39,337 nt of DNA from JBOFHT01 sp051649785 (GTDB lineage Archaea; Methanobacteriota; Methanobacteria; Methanobacteriales; Methanobacteriaceae). The stretch lies in NCBI GenBank assembly GCA_051649785.1, contig JBOFHT010000009.1:1-39337 (forward strand), written 5' to 3'. A program made the translations under genes and the position numbers. Within the stretch, counting starts at the first letter, position 1. Each line of letters starts with the position of its first letter. The notes under the pieces are model-generated. The model did no database searches, was not told the origin of the DNA, and worked only from the letters and a program-made list of their open reading frames with translations. Below, piece by piece: positions 15,212 through 24,533 of this stretch.

Positions 15212-16573
15212 TTAGTCCCCTAAGAACTTTCTAAGCATTGGATGCATTTCCATAAGTTGTTCCTGAGCTATTTCTTCATATAACTTATAAATAATACCTA
15301 CTGTAAGTAAAACCCCAGTACCTCCACCGAGAGCTCTAGTTAAATCAGCACCAAACGCTAATAGTCCTACAAATACTCCACCTAAAACTGTTAAAGCAGG
15401 AATATACTTTTTCATTATTTTAATAAGTTGATGCTTACTATTTCTAAAACCTGGAATTTGCACTCCAGACTCATATAATTGCTTAGCTACTTTATCAGCA
15501 CCAATACCACTTATTTCTACCCATAGCCATGAAAACATTACACAAAGTCCTATAAATACTATTCCAAAAAATACAACCCTTATAGGATTTGTGAAAAGTA
15601 TACCTAATGCAGGTGTAGTTAAAAATAGTGCCAAACCACTAATAGCTTTACCTTGGACTACTTCACCAAAAATAGGAAACCCAATTCTCTGGAAAAGACT
15701 TGCAAATAATGATACATTAGCTAAAAATGCAGAAGTTAAAATAACTGGCATATTACTTGCATAAATAAATTTAAGAGGGTATTTTCCAACAGCACCTCTT
15801 ACGCGACCGTGACCACGAATTTGTCCTTGAGATATTGGAATTTCAACCCTCATACTTTCACCATAAACTGCAATTAAAAATACAGCTATAGTTGAAATAA
15901 TTGGGATTAAAATAGATGGATCCGGAGCACCAGCAGCTATTGAGTTAATAAATGCAGGTAATGCTCCTGCTGGAACACCTAATTGACCTGGAGCAGGTAA
16001 AAAATTAAAAGTACCTACAATAATTGCTTGGGAAACTCCTGCTGCAATAAATAGACCAATACCACTTCCAAATCCCCATTTAGATACTACTTCATCTAAG
16101 AAAATTATAAGAATGGAACCAATAATTAATTGGAGTATAAGAATGAGTCCAAGTTCTGGAGCACTTGGAACAAGACTCCCTGTGAAAACAAAAACAACTG
16201 CTTCAAATACTGTAATAACAATAGCTAGAAGCTTTTGAGTACCTTGGAAAATAGCTTTATCTTCGTGTTTACTTAAATCTAAGTTAATGAACTTTCCACC
16301 AACTAAAATCTGAAGTACAATAGATGATGTTACAATTGGACCAATCCCTAAAGTAAGAATTGAACCAAAGCTACCTGCTAAAACTGCTCTTAATTGAGCA
16401 AACTGATCTATTGAAGCAGGTGACAATCCATAAAGAGGTATCAGAGTTAAAAAGAAATATAGGACTAATATAATGGCTGTCCATTTAAGTTTTTCTTTAA
16501 AGCCCATTCTGTGAATCGGTGCCTTTACTTCAGGCAATAGTGAAAGTATAGGTTTTAATTTGTGTAACATCAT
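15212..16573 (-). CDS. secY: Preprotein translocase subunit SecY
   Basis: SecY (453 residues) is the channel-forming subunit of the Sec translocon (Sec61-alpha homologue). Ten hydrophobic segments can be followed, starting after 'VKAPIHRMGFKEKLKW'. 'RVEIPISQGQIRGHGRVRGA' marks the cytoplasmic loop before segment 7. 'YESGVQIPGFRNSKHQLIKI' is the ribosome-contacting loop region before segment 9. I place the start at the first of two adjacent ATG codons, which follows AAGGAG-TTCA; the frame stays open 10 codons upstream but without a ribosome site. A 486-base spacer with tandem repeats separates it from L15, so it may have its own promoter. Confidence 0.97.
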   Translation of the reverse strand: MMLHKLKPILSLLPEVKAPIHRMGFKEKLKWTAIILVLYFFLTLIPLYGLSPASIDQFAQLRAVLAGSFGSILTLGIGPIVTSSIVLQILVGGKFINLDLSKHEDKAIFQGTQKLLAIVITVFEAVVFVFTGSLVPSAPELGLILILQLIIGSILIIFLDEVVSKWGFGSGIGLFIAAGVSQAIIVGTFNFLPAPGQLGVPAGALPAFINSIAAGAPDPSILIPIISTIAVFLIAVYGESMRVEIPISQGQIRGHGRVRGAVGKYPLKFIYASNMPVILTSAFLANVSLFASLFQRIGFPIFGEVVQGKAISGLALFLTTPALGILFTNPIRVVFFGIVFIGLCVMFSWLWVEISGIGADKVAKQLYESGVQIPGFRNSKHQLIKIMKKYIPALTVLGGVFVGLLAFGADLTRALGGGTGVLLTVGIIYKLYEEIAQEQLMEMHPMLRKFLGD

Positions 16574-17059
16574 TGAACTCCTTAAATATAATTTTAAACA
16601 CACGTTAAATAAGTTAAATAAATTTAAAAATATGATAATTAATATATAATTAATATAAATTTATTATATAAATATTATAAATATATAGCCAATATTATAG
16701 AAGATATAAGTTAATTATTGTAAATTATATAGATTAATTACTGTAATTTATATAAATTAATTATTGAAATTATATAGGTCAAATATTGTAACTATATTAT
16801 TAATTATATTATTTATTTTATCATTTATATAATTATAATATTATTTTATTAAATAGTTCCATTGAAAGTTCCATTAAAATTTTACTAAATAAAAATTAGT
16901 TTATACGATAATTTTAATTTGTGGGTTAATTTATAAAAATATTTGAATAATAAATTAACAATAGTTATTTAATAAAATAATACTATAAAAATAAGGATTA
17001 AATTATTAAGTATTAAATATTATTTTAAAAATTATAAATAAGAAAAAAATAGTGGTTAG
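16574..17059. other. Long AT-rich secY leader/spacer
   Basis: This stretch of about 486 bases lies between the L15 gene and secY. It holds the 22-23 bp tandem repeats at 16711-16799 and several TATA-like runs, so it may include a promoter for secY-adk-DUF106. No ORF, tRNA or structured RNA was recognised. Confidence 0.55.
16711..16799. repeat. Degenerate 22-23 bp tandem repeat, four units
   Basis: Units start at 16711, 16734, 16757 and 16779. The first three each begin TTAATTA(T/C)TG and continue with (T)AAATTATATA-like sequence; the fourth is more diverged (TCAAATATTGTAACTATATTA). It lies in the spacer upstream of secY. Slippage in AT-rich DNA is the simplest source. Confidence 0.65.
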
Positions 17060-17497
17060 CTATAAAACTATAGCTTCTCCACCAGATTCTTCAATTTTTT
17101 TAGTAGCTAAAGCTGTAAATGATGGAGCTTTAATAGTTAAAGGTTTAGAAACTTTTCCTTTACCTAAAACCTTGTTAAAGCCAAGATCAGTAACATCTAT
17201 AACAATAGCATCATTTTCTTTTATTGCAATACCATTATTTAAGAGTTTTTCAGCTTTATCAACTAAATCTCCTAAGTTAACAGTATTGACCTCTTTAATA
17301 ACTTTTTGAGGTCTTTTAAATCCGTATTTACCAAAATGTTTAGGATCGAATTTAACAGTCCATGACCAATGGTGTTTGTGTAAACCAGCTTGACCTACTC
17401 CACCACGATGACCTGCTCCTCTTCTCTTTTTAGAGCATCCTCCACCATTAGTTCTGGTACCTCTTTGTTTAGTAATTTTACGTGCTTTCCTAATCAT
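17060..17497 (-). CDS. rpl15: 50S ribosomal protein L15
   Basis: The 145-residue archaeal L15 (uL15) begins with a basic Gly-rich region, 'KQRGTRTNGGGCSKKRRGAG' then 'HRGGVGQAGLHKHHW', and ends with the conserved L15 C-terminal fold, 'PLTIKAPSFTALATKKIEES'. The ATG follows GGAGG. It ends the contiguous ribosomal run before the long secY spacer. Confidence 0.97.
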   Translation of the reverse strand: MIRKARKITKQRGTRTNGGGCSKKRRGAGHRGGVGQAGLHKHHWSWTVKFDPKHFGKYGFKRPQKVIKEVNTVNLGDLVDKAEKLLNNGIAIKENDAIVIDVTDLGFNKVLGKGKVSKPLTIKAPSFTALATKKIEESGGEAIVL

Positions 17498-17572
17498 GAA
17501 AATCCTCCATAGAAAACAAAAAATGGTTTTTGCATTAATATTATTATTTTAAGAAATAATAAATTATTAATA

Positions 17573-18031
17573 TTAAACCATTTTATTTGCTAATTCATTG
17601 ATTAATTCTCCTCTGTAACCTAAAGTTCCGCCTTCATTAAAAGATAATCTAATAGCTTCATATCCTTTTCTAGGAGGGTGTAAACGGAATACAGGTTTCA
17701 TATTAATGTCATCATATTTAACATTAGATTCCATTAAAGCTTCAGCTAAATCAGCAAATGATTTAAAGTCCGTATTTTCTTTTAAATCTTCTTCGGTAAT
17801 TTTAACTTTGCCAACTAATTCCCCTCTTTTAGAAATTATATTAGTAACGGTTTCAGAATCAACTTCACCCCAAGTAATATAATCTTTAGCTTTATGAAGC
17901 ATTCCTTTATAGGTGTCATTTTCTTCAATTAAGACTGCATGATTAATTCTATTAAGTCTTAACATCTTTAAAGTGTCAGCTATATCTTTATTAATACCTG
18001 TGGTACCTCTTACTCTAATAACTAAAAACAT
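17573..18031 (-). CDS. rpl30: 50S ribosomal protein L30
   Basis: The 152-residue archaeal L30 (uL30) starts 'MFLVIRVRGTTGINKDIADT', followed by 'LKMLRLNRINHAVLIEEN', and has 'HPPRKGYEAIRLSFNEGGTL' near the C-terminus. I start at the ATG at 18031, after GGTGAT; an in-frame TTG four codons earlier would place the ribosome site inside the gene. Length agrees with archaeal homologues (about 154). Confidence 0.96.
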   Translation of the reverse strand: MFLVIRVRGTTGINKDIADTLKMLRLNRINHAVLIEENDTYKGMLHKAKDYITWGEVDSETVTNIISKRGELVGKVKITEEDLKENTDFKSFADLAEALMESNVKYDDINMKPVFRLHPPRKGYEAIRLSFNEGGTLGYRGELINELANKMV

Positions 18032-18055
18032 TATAATCACCAATAATTTATATTA

Positions 18056-18735
18056 TTAATCAGAGCAAACACTCAAAATTTTAAGTTCTTCTTCAGTAGC
18101 TTTAACTCTACTTAATTCTTTTAATGCATCAAAAATAGCATTAGCAAAATTAACAGTTGTTTGAGTTTGACCACTTGAATTTGACCATACATCGCTAATT
18201 CCTGCAAGTTTGAGAAGGGTTTTACCTACATCACTAACAGCTAAGCCTAATCCTGCAGGAGCAGGCATTAAAGTAACTCTTACACTACCCATTTTACCAC
18301 TGACTTTGAAAGGAACAGTATGTTTTCTTCCACAAACACAACCCCAATCACCACAGCCCCTACGGACTTTGATTATATTGTATTTTGCATTGTCAACAGC
18401 TTTTCTAATAGCAGGACCAACTTCACGAGCTTTACCCATACCTAATCCAACATACCCATTTTTGTTACCAACAGCAACAATAACTCTGAAATTAATTTTT
18501 CTCCCAGATTTGTGCATTCTTTGAACTAAGTTAACATCCATAACTTCTTCTTCTAAATCAGGAATTAAAGAATCAATAATTTCTAATTCCATAATAGGAA
18601 GTCCTTTTTCAAATATTTCGTCAATATTTGTAATAGTTCCCTCTTTAACCATAGCTCCGAGTTTGGTTTTAGGTTCCCACTCCTCACTATTGAAGCTATT
18701 ATTTTTGTTAAAGTTCTTATCTCGCTTTTTATTAC

Positions 18736-18739
<4 letters not shown>
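18056..18739 (-). CDS. rps5: 30S ribosomal protein S5
   Basis: The 227-residue S5 (uS5) shows the conserved core 'EEWEPKTKLGAMVKEGTITN', the double-stranded-RNA-binding segment 'VIVAVGNKNGYVGLGMGKA', and 'MPAPAGLGLAVSDVGKTLLK' in the C-terminal domain. A short N-terminal extension rich in Asn and Lys (about 17 residues) precedes the region where most archaeal S5 proteins begin. The ATG overlaps the L18 stop by four bases (ATGA), indicating coupled translation. Confidence 0.97.
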
Positions 18740-19317
<578 letters not shown>

Positions 19318-19327
19318 CTAATCCCTC

Positions 19328-19774
19328 CTATTTAATCAAGTCATGATCACGGGCATAGGTTTTCATATAAGATTTACTTCTAAATGCTCCACCTTTAGCC
19401 ATTCTATATAATTTACGATAAGTTGTAGCATCAATCTCTTCTTTTTCCCGCATATCTTTAAGATCTCTTCTTAAAGCTCTGATAGTAGTCATCCAAGCTT
19501 TCTTCTTAGGTGTCCTAGCACCTTTAGCTCCTTTAATACTACCTGGACCTTTTCTTTTACCTTTTTTCTTTTGTTCTTTTAGCTTTTTTGACCTATAGCT
19601 ACTAATACCCTGTTGAGGTTTAGCTTTAATAACTTTTTGGTTAATTAGCTGCTTAACACTTTCTCTTGTAATAGCTCGTGATACTTCTTCCATTTGTTCA
19701 GGGTCTATCCATACACGGTTTACCCCTACTTTAAGTATACTTGCAGCTAATCTTTTTTGAGTTGTAAGATTCAT
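19328..19774 (-). CDS. rpl19e: 50S ribosomal protein L19e
   Basis: The 148-residue L19e (eL19) has the typical 'NLTTQKRLAASILKVGVNRV', 'WIDPEQMEEVSRAITRESVK' and the basic stretch 'KLKEQKKKGKRKGPGSIKGA' near 63-82, ending 'SYMKTYARDHDLIK'. It is preceded by a GGGGG ribosome site. A 288-base spacer with a degenerate repeat separates it from L32e. Confidence 0.97.
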   Translation of the reverse strand: MNLTTQKRLAASILKVGVNRVWIDPEQMEEVSRAITRESVKQLINQKVIKAKPQQGISSYRSKKLKEQKKKGKRKGPGSIKGAKGARTPKKKAWMTTIRALRRDLKDMREKEEIDATTYRKLYRMAKGGAFRSKSYMKTYARDHDLIK

Positions 19775-19853
19775 TAAGAAACCCCCGATTTTAAATTCAG
19801 CTGATAATTTTGAAATATTAATATAACAACATTTGTCAAATAATATTAATTAG

Positions 19854-19911
19854 ATACTATCTTTAGCAGATAATATTGAATTATACTATCTATTAAATAA
19901 TATTAATCTAA
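19854..19911. repeat. Degenerate 29-bp direct repeat in the L32e-L19e spacer
   Basis: ATACTATCT-type sequence starting at 19854 recurs at 19883, each followed by an AATAATATT(A/G)A-like block. The copies are imperfect. No RNA gene or ORF is evident in the 288-base spacer 19775-20062. Confidence 0.4.
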
Positions 19912-20062
19912 TAAAATGTTAATTAAATACTCCACATATTCCCAATTAAATTAATCAGCTAAATTTAAGATTACAATACATTTATATCAATATAATTCAT
20001 TAATGCATTAATTAATAAAATGCACTAAATTATATTTAATGTATCATAAATCATAAATCTAA

Positions 20063-20398
20063 TTAGTTTATTTGTTTGTTTAATATTTTAATACCTAATT
20101 CATTAGCTTTTTCTAACATTAGTTCTTTCTTTCGTTTACCAACAGTAGAACTAATTCTTCCTGCTTGAGTACTAGGATTTAGTTCCTCAAGTTCTACAAA
20201 ATTACGGACAAGAATATCTTCGAATCCAGATGGATGTAATCCACGAGTAGTTTTAGGAGTTCTACGACCAATCATTGGACGTGCAGGTTTTCCTGCTTCA
20301 TATCTCCTCATTTTACTTGTTTTCCCTCTAGGACGTCTCCATTTAAGACCAAGCTTTTTATATCTGGCGTATTCTTGTCTTTTGAATGTTTTCTTCAT
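20063..20398 (-). CDS. rpl32e: 50S ribosomal protein L32e
   Basis: The 111-residue L32e (eL32) has 'RQEYARYKKLGLKWRRPRGK' at the N-terminus, 'MIGRRTPKTTRGLHPSGFED' in the middle and 'GRISSTVGKRKKELMLEKAN' near the end. It is slightly shorter than many archaeal versions (about 120-135) because little precedes the conserved core. The start is supported by GGTGAT-TCA-ATG. Confidence 0.96.
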   Translation of the reverse strand: MKKTFKRQEYARYKKLGLKWRRPRGKTSKMRRYEAGKPARPMIGRRTPKTTRGLHPSGFEDILVRNFVELEELNPSTQAGRISSTVGKRKKELMLEKANELGIKILNKQIN

Positions 20399-20533
20399 TG
20401 AATCACCATATAATTATTAAATAAAATTATTATTTCTATAAGCTATTTATTTTATAAATACTATTTATAAACAATACTTATAAAAATTATTTTAAATAAA
20501 TAATATTATAAACAATATTAATTATTAAAATTA

Positions 20534-21067
20534 TTATTCTTTGCTAACTAAGTAAATTCCATCTTGGAAAACTCTTGGATCTCTACCTTTAATTTTGGTA
20601 GCTTGTTCCAAGTTAGCCATTGTTTGACCAACATCTTCTTTGTTGATACCTGAAACAATAACTTCATCACCTTTTACTTGAACTTTAGAAGTACCTGCAA
20701 TTTTAGCAGTACGAGGGTGACGTTCACCAAGGAAATTATCAATAGTTACTTTATTTCCATTAACTTTAACAGTCATTGGGAAATGAGCAAATACAATCTT
20801 CATATTATAAGTAAAACCATCAGTAACACCAATGATCATATTATTAATATGAGATCTAATAGTTCCAATCATAGATTTATCTCTTTTTTTAGGAAAAGTG
20901 GTTTCTAATACTACAGTACCATCTTCTTCTTTTATTGAGACACTATGATTTGAAAATTTTCTTGAAACTTCACCCTGAGGACCTTTGACAATAATTTCAT
21001 CATTAATGTCAATAGTAACGTCTTCAGGAATTGGAAGTTCTTCACGAATACTTGCGGCGAGAACCAT
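20534..21067 (-). CDS. rpl6: 50S ribosomal protein L6
   Basis: The 177-residue L6 (uL6) has the family's two related halves: 'IREELPIPEDVTIDINDEII' then 'VKGPQGEVSRKF', and 'MTVKVNGNKVTIDNFLGERH' then 'PRTAKIAG'. It starts after GGTGAT-AAT-ATG and lies 15 bases after S8. Confidence 0.97.
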   Translation of the reverse strand: MVLAASIREELPIPEDVTIDINDEIIVKGPQGEVSRKFSNHSVSIKEEDGTVVLETTFPKKRDKSMIGTIRSHINNMIIGVTDGFTYNMKIVFAHFPMTVKVNGNKVTIDNFLGERHPRTAKIAGTSKVQVKGDEVIVSGINKEDVGQTMANLEQATKIKGRDPRVFQDGIYLVSKE

Positions 21068-21082
21068 ATTATCACCTAGTTA

Positions 21083-21475
21083 TTAGTACATATAAGCCAG
21101 TAATCTTCCGCCAATTCCCTTTTCTTTTGCCTCATTGTGAGTCATAATACCTTCAGGAGTGGTTATAATTAATATTCCAAAATTCTTAGCTGGCAAGTAC
21201 CTTTTTTCAAATTTTTCAAATTCATCTTTTTTTACAGCATGACGAGGCTTGATAACACCACATTGGTTAATATTACCTTCTAATTCAACATTGAATTTTC
21301 CTGCCTTATTATCGTCAATATATTCAAATTCACTGATATAGCCTTCTTTTTGCATTGTGCTCAAAACTTGACCAATTAATTTTGATGCTGGGGAAATAGA
21401 ACAGTTTTCATTAACTTGAAGTTCATTATTCCTTATATTAGTTAGAGCATTAGCGAGAGGATCCATAAGAGTCAT
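21083..21475 (-). CDS. rps8: 30S ribosomal protein S8
   Basis: The 130-residue S8 (uS8) begins 'MTLMDPLANALTNIRNNELQ' and ends with the conserved 'GILIITTPEGIMTHNEAKEK' then 'GIGGRLLAYMY', which contacts helix 21 of 16S rRNA. Length is the archaeal standard of 130. It follows S14 by 18 bases. Confidence 0.97.
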   Translation of the reverse strand: MTLMDPLANALTNIRNNELQVNENCSISPASKLIGQVLSTMQKEGYISEFEYIDDNKAGKFNVELEGNINQCGVIKPRHAVKKDEFEKFEKRYLPAKNFGILIITTPEGIMTHNEAKEKGIGGRLLAYMY

Positions 21476-21493
21476 AAAAACACCTCAATTAAA

Positions 21494-21637
21494 TTAATTA
21501 TATTTTTTAAATCCTATTTTAGGGGCTATCTCTCTAAAGCATTGTCTGCATAACATAAGCCCATATCTTCTAACAATAGCAGAGTGATCTCCACATCTAC
21601 TACATTCTCTTGATCCCTTTCCGTATTTTCTTGGCAA
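21494..21637 (-). CDS. rps14: 30S ribosomal protein S14, zinc type
   Basis: This 47-residue gene lies between L5 and S8, where S14 (uS14) is expected. The protein has 'PRKYGKGSRECSRCGDHSAI', then 'VRRYGLMLCRQCFREIAPKI' and ends 'GFKKYN'. Two C-x2-C pairs bind zinc, as in type-Z S14. The start codon is TTG, supported by GGTGAT-AAA immediately before it and by the family's usual start at PRKYG. It is easily missed by length cut-offs and ATG-only gene finding. Confidence 0.97.
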   Translation of the reverse strand: MPRKYGKGSRECSRCGDHSAIVRRYGLMLCRQCFREIAPKIGFKKYN

Positions 21638-21694
21638 TTTATCACCTTTATAAGCTATGAATAAACCGAACCAAATAATTAAATTTTAGTCCAT

Positions 21695-22201
21695 TTATTC
21701 AAAAACAACATTAAAGTTATCTTCCATATATTTCATAGTCTCTTCTGTAGTTGCTAAATGTTTAGCAGGTATTTTTTTTCTTTGGATTTTACGTTTTTTA
21801 ACCCTATAACCTGGTTTTTCAAATGTAACAGCTACATTCATACCAAATATACCAATATCTGGATCATATCTCATTCCAGGCATATCAATATGCTCAGCAA
21901 TACCAAAAGAAACATTACCTTGAGCATCAAATTGTTTTTTGTAAAGACGGTTTCCAATACCATCTAAAACCAATTTAATAGCTTCATTTGCTTTTTCACC
22001 ACGTAATGTAACTTTACATGCAATAGGTTGGTGTTTCCTAATACCAAACTCTGGATTAGTAATTGTAGAATAAGTTCTAACCGGATTTTGGTTGGTAAGA
22101 GTTTTTAAAAGATTTTCAGCTCTGTTTAATTTTTCTCCACCATCACCAACACCAATATTAAGGGTAACTTTAGCTATTAAAACTTGTTCCATGGGGTTCA
22201 T
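21695..22201 (-). CDS. rpl5: 50S ribosomal protein L5
   Basis: The 168-residue L5 (uL5), a 5S rRNA-binding protein, has 'IAKVTLNIGVGDGGEKLNRA', 'TYSTITNPEFGIRKHQPIAC' and 'MRYDPDIGIFGMNVAVTFEK'. The start ATG directly follows the S4e stop (TAGATG), with GGAGG inside the end of S4e. Another ATG two codons on is possible. Confidence 0.97.
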   Translation of the reverse strand: MNPMEQVLIAKVTLNIGVGDGGEKLNRAENLLKTLTNQNPVRTYSTITNPEFGIRKHQPIACKVTLRGEKANEAIKLVLDGIGNRLYKKQFDAQGNVSFGIAEHIDMPGMRYDPDIGIFGMNVAVTFEKPGYRVKKRKIQRKKIPAKHLATTEETMKYMEDNFNVVFE

Positions 22202-22948
22202 CTATTTACCTCCTGGAAGTGAAATTTCAACATTATCTTTACCAATAACAAAAGCATAATCTTTTAGTGTAATGAAAGTCTTTTTAGAATCATTTTCAAC
22301 AACAAGAGTATTAGGCTTAGAAGAGTGATTAATTACAATCTCTTTAATATTACCTATTTCACCTGTATGTTTACCACCAGTAATAAGAACTTTAGAACCT
22401 TCTTCAAATTTAAAAACTTCTTTAATTTCTTGTTCTGGAACTTGTAACTTAACTACATCACCAGGAGTAGCATTAAGATTTTTTGAGTCCTCAGATGAAA
22501 TAGTTAAATTTCTACCATCATGGAAATTTAATTGAACTTTTGAGCCAGCCATTACAACTTTGTTTTTAATTTTAACTAGCTTAAATTCTTTTTTCTCTTT
22601 AGTTATAGGGTGTAATAATAATCTTCCTTTATGATCAGGGAGAACTCTAAAAGTTTCACCTGTTTTTGGAATTTCAATTACATCCATAAATCCAACAGGG
22701 AATTTATAGTCCTTAATTACTCTACCATCCACTAAAATATTTCCAGTATTAATAATTCTTTTAGCTTCTCTTGTATTATCTGCAATAGATAAAATATCCC
22801 TAATAACAATATTAAGAGATAATGACTCTGCAATTGCATGTGGTCCTGGAGCAGGTTTTACTGTCCATGTATTTTCTTTAGGATGGATAGGCCAGTTTTT
22901 AGGAGCTTTAAATGTTTTAAGATGCTTTCTTGATCCCATATTTGCCAT
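22202..22948 (-). CDS. rps4e: 30S ribosomal protein S4e
   Basis: S4e (eS4, 248 residues) is an archaeal/eukaryotic small-subunit protein with an S4-like RNA-binding part ('SIADNTREAKRIINTGNILV' near 70-90) and a KOW motif ('GSKVLITGGKHTGEIGNIKE' near 195-215). The start is the ATG after GGAGGG-AATAAT; an earlier in-frame start 18 bases upstream would overlap the L24 stop and lies before the ribosome site. It is separated from L24 by one base. Confidence 0.96.
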   Translation of the reverse strand: MANMGSRKHLKTFKAPKNWPIHPKENTWTVKPAPGPHAIAESLSLNIVIRDILSIADNTREAKRIINTGNILVDGRVIKDYKFPVGFMDVIEIPKTGETFRVLPDHKGRLLLHPITKEKKEFKLVKIKNKVVMAGSKVQLNFHDGRNLTISSEDSKNLNATPGDVVKLQVPEQEIKEVFKFEEGSKVLITGGKHTGEIGNIKEIVINHSSKPNTLVVENDSKKTFITLKDYAFVIGKDNVEISLPGGK

Positions 22949-22949
22949 A

Positions 22950-23303
22950 TTATTCCCTCCTTTCAATTATTTTATTTCTTTTATCATCTTTTAAATCAAC
23001 ATCAATAAGCATTAAATTAGAAGGGTCAATAGGGAGAAATGAAGAAGTTCCATCTACTTTAGTTAAAGTAACACCTTCAACAGTAACTTTATACTTCTTT
23101 ATATTAACAGACTCTACTTTTCCTTCATGATCTTTAAACTCGCCACGAGTTACTTTAACCTTATCACCAGCTTTTACAGGTAAAGATCTAGTATTAAATT
23201 CTTCTTTTAAATCTTTACTTAAAGTAACACTCATGGTTTTCCTACGAGCATGTAATGGCGCAGTGTAAAGAGCTTTTCTCTGTTTTCTTGGTTGTTTTGA
23301 CAT
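22950..23303 (-). CDS. rpl24: 50S ribosomal protein L24
   Basis: The 117-residue archaeal L24 (uL24) opens with 'PRKQRKALYTAPLHARRKTM' and contains a KOW motif, 'VKAGDKVKVTRGEFKDHEGK', near 43-62. The ATG follows GGTGAT-ATA. It is tightly packed with S4e downstream. Confidence 0.97.
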   Translation of the reverse strand: MSKQPRKQRKALYTAPLHARRKTMSVTLSKDLKEEFNTRSLPVKAGDKVKVTRGEFKDHEGKVESVNIKKYKVTVEGVTLTKVDGTSSFLPIDPSNLMLIDVDLKDDKRNKIIERRE

Positions 23304-23340
23304 TATATCACCATAAATAGTATATACTAGCTACTAGTAG

Positions 23341-23739
23341 CTAAATAATTATACTTGCTGCGCTTCCTACAGTTGGCCATCTATCTGCTGCTTCTTTAGC
23401 AACAGGACCTCTTATTTCAGAACCTTTTAAAACACCTTCAGGACTGATAATAACTGCAGCATTATCTTCAAATTTAACACGAAGACCATCAACACGACGA
23501 TATTCTTTTTTCTGCCTTACGACAACAGCATTAATGACTTCTCTTCTCATATCAGCAGTACCTTTTTTAACTGAAGCAATGACTAAATCACCGACACCAG
23601 CTATATCAAGACGTCTACGGACACCTTTATACCCTTTAACTGAGATAATTTCAATTTCACGAGCACCAGTATTATCAACACATTGGAGACGAGCACCAAT
23701 AGGTAATGCTTTAGCTACATTAGAAGTAATTGCTTTCAT
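23341..23739 (-). CDS. rpl14: 50S ribosomal protein L14
   Basis: The 132-residue L14 (uL14) has 'RLQCVDNTGAREIEIISVKG', 'VGDLVIASVKKGTADMRREV' and 'FEDNAAVIISPEGVLKGSEI', with the closing 'GPVAKEAADRWPTVGSAASI'. The start directly abuts the S17 stop, with GGAG in the S17 end. Confidence 0.98.
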   Translation of the reverse strand: MKAITSNVAKALPIGARLQCVDNTGAREIEIISVKGYKGVRRRLDIAGVGDLVIASVKKGTADMRREVINAVVVRQKKEYRRVDGLRVKFEDNAAVIISPEGVLKGSEIRGPVAKEAADRWPTVGSAASIII

Positions 23740-24069
23740 TTAATTATCTCCTTTCTCACCTTTAACTTCAACAAGTACAAAGTGTTTAGTTTTACTTAAA
23801 GGTCTGCATTCTGCAATTTTAACTGAGTCTCCAATAGCGACTTCAAGACAATCAGGTCTATGAGCAATTATTTTTGATTTTCTCTTTTCATATCTTTCAT
23901 ATTTTTTAATAAACTTGTAGAAACTTCTTTCTACAGTAATGGTCCTTTCAGCTCTATCACTAGTGACAATTCCTTCAAGGATTTGCCCTCTAACAGCTAA
24001 AGCTCCATGGAATGGACAGTTAGGGTCATTACATTCAGTTTCTGGTTTTGGGACATTAAGACCAACCAT
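23740..24069 (-). CDS. rps17: 30S ribosomal protein S17
   Basis: The 109-residue archaeal S17 (uS17) has an N-terminal C-x4-C-type segment, 'ETECNDPNCPFHGALAVRGQ', then the OB-fold core 'EGIVTSDRAERTITVERSFY' and 'RPDCLEVAIGDSVKIAECRP'. The start is GGTGAT-AAA-ATG. Confidence 0.97.
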   Translation of the reverse strand: MVGLNVPKPETECNDPNCPFHGALAVRGQILEGIVTSDRAERTITVERSFYKFIKKYERYEKRKSKIIAHRPDCLEVAIGDSVKIAECRPLSKTKHFVLVEVKGEKGDN

Positions 24070-24119
24070 TTTATCACCTAAATTTTTTTAAAATTTCATT
24101 TCTAAAATTCTCAAAATTT

Positions 24120-24461
24120 CTAAAATTTTTTGAATTTTTTTTTAATTCTATCTTCGTTTCGGCTAAGTAATATTTTCCCTCTAATCTCAATCAAAGATCC
24201 ATCTTTTAATTGGAACAAAAAAGTAGAAACATCTTTTGGAACAATCTTTTCATTAGAACTTTTATCAGAACTTATATTATTTTCAATATTTGTTCCTAAC
24301 AAGTATTCCTTTGAATTTCCCATAACAACTATCTTAATAGTCTTTTTGGTTTCATCAATTACTTTTCCTTTAATACCAATTAATGATTTATTAGAGCTTT
24401 CTATAACTTTAACATACAATCCTATTAATTCATGACGAAATATGTTACTTGAATTTAACAT
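24120..24461 (-). CDS. rnp1: Ribonuclease P protein component 1 (Rpp29/Pop4)
   Basis: The 113-residue protein supports RNase P RNA in 5' tRNA maturation. The family start 'NIFRHELIGLYVKVIESSNK' is followed by the Sm-like strands 'IGIKGKVIDETKKTIKIV' and the conserved end 'FLFQLKDGSLIEIRGKILLS'. The central loop (about 55-75, Asn/Ser/Lys-rich) is more diverged than usual. No strong ribosome site precedes the ATG. Its place between aIF1 and S17 is conserved in methanogens. Confidence 0.93.
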   Translation of the reverse strand: MLNSSNIFRHELIGLYVKVIESSNKSLIGIKGKVIDETKKTIKIVVMGNSKEYLLGTNIENNISSDKSSNEKIVPKDVSTFLFQLKDGSLIEIRGKILLSRNEDRIKKKFKKF

Positions 24462-24533
24462 ATAAATCAGAACAGTGATTATTGAATTAAATCAAAGAAT
24501 AATAAGGTAGAATTAATTTACAATGCGTAAAAT

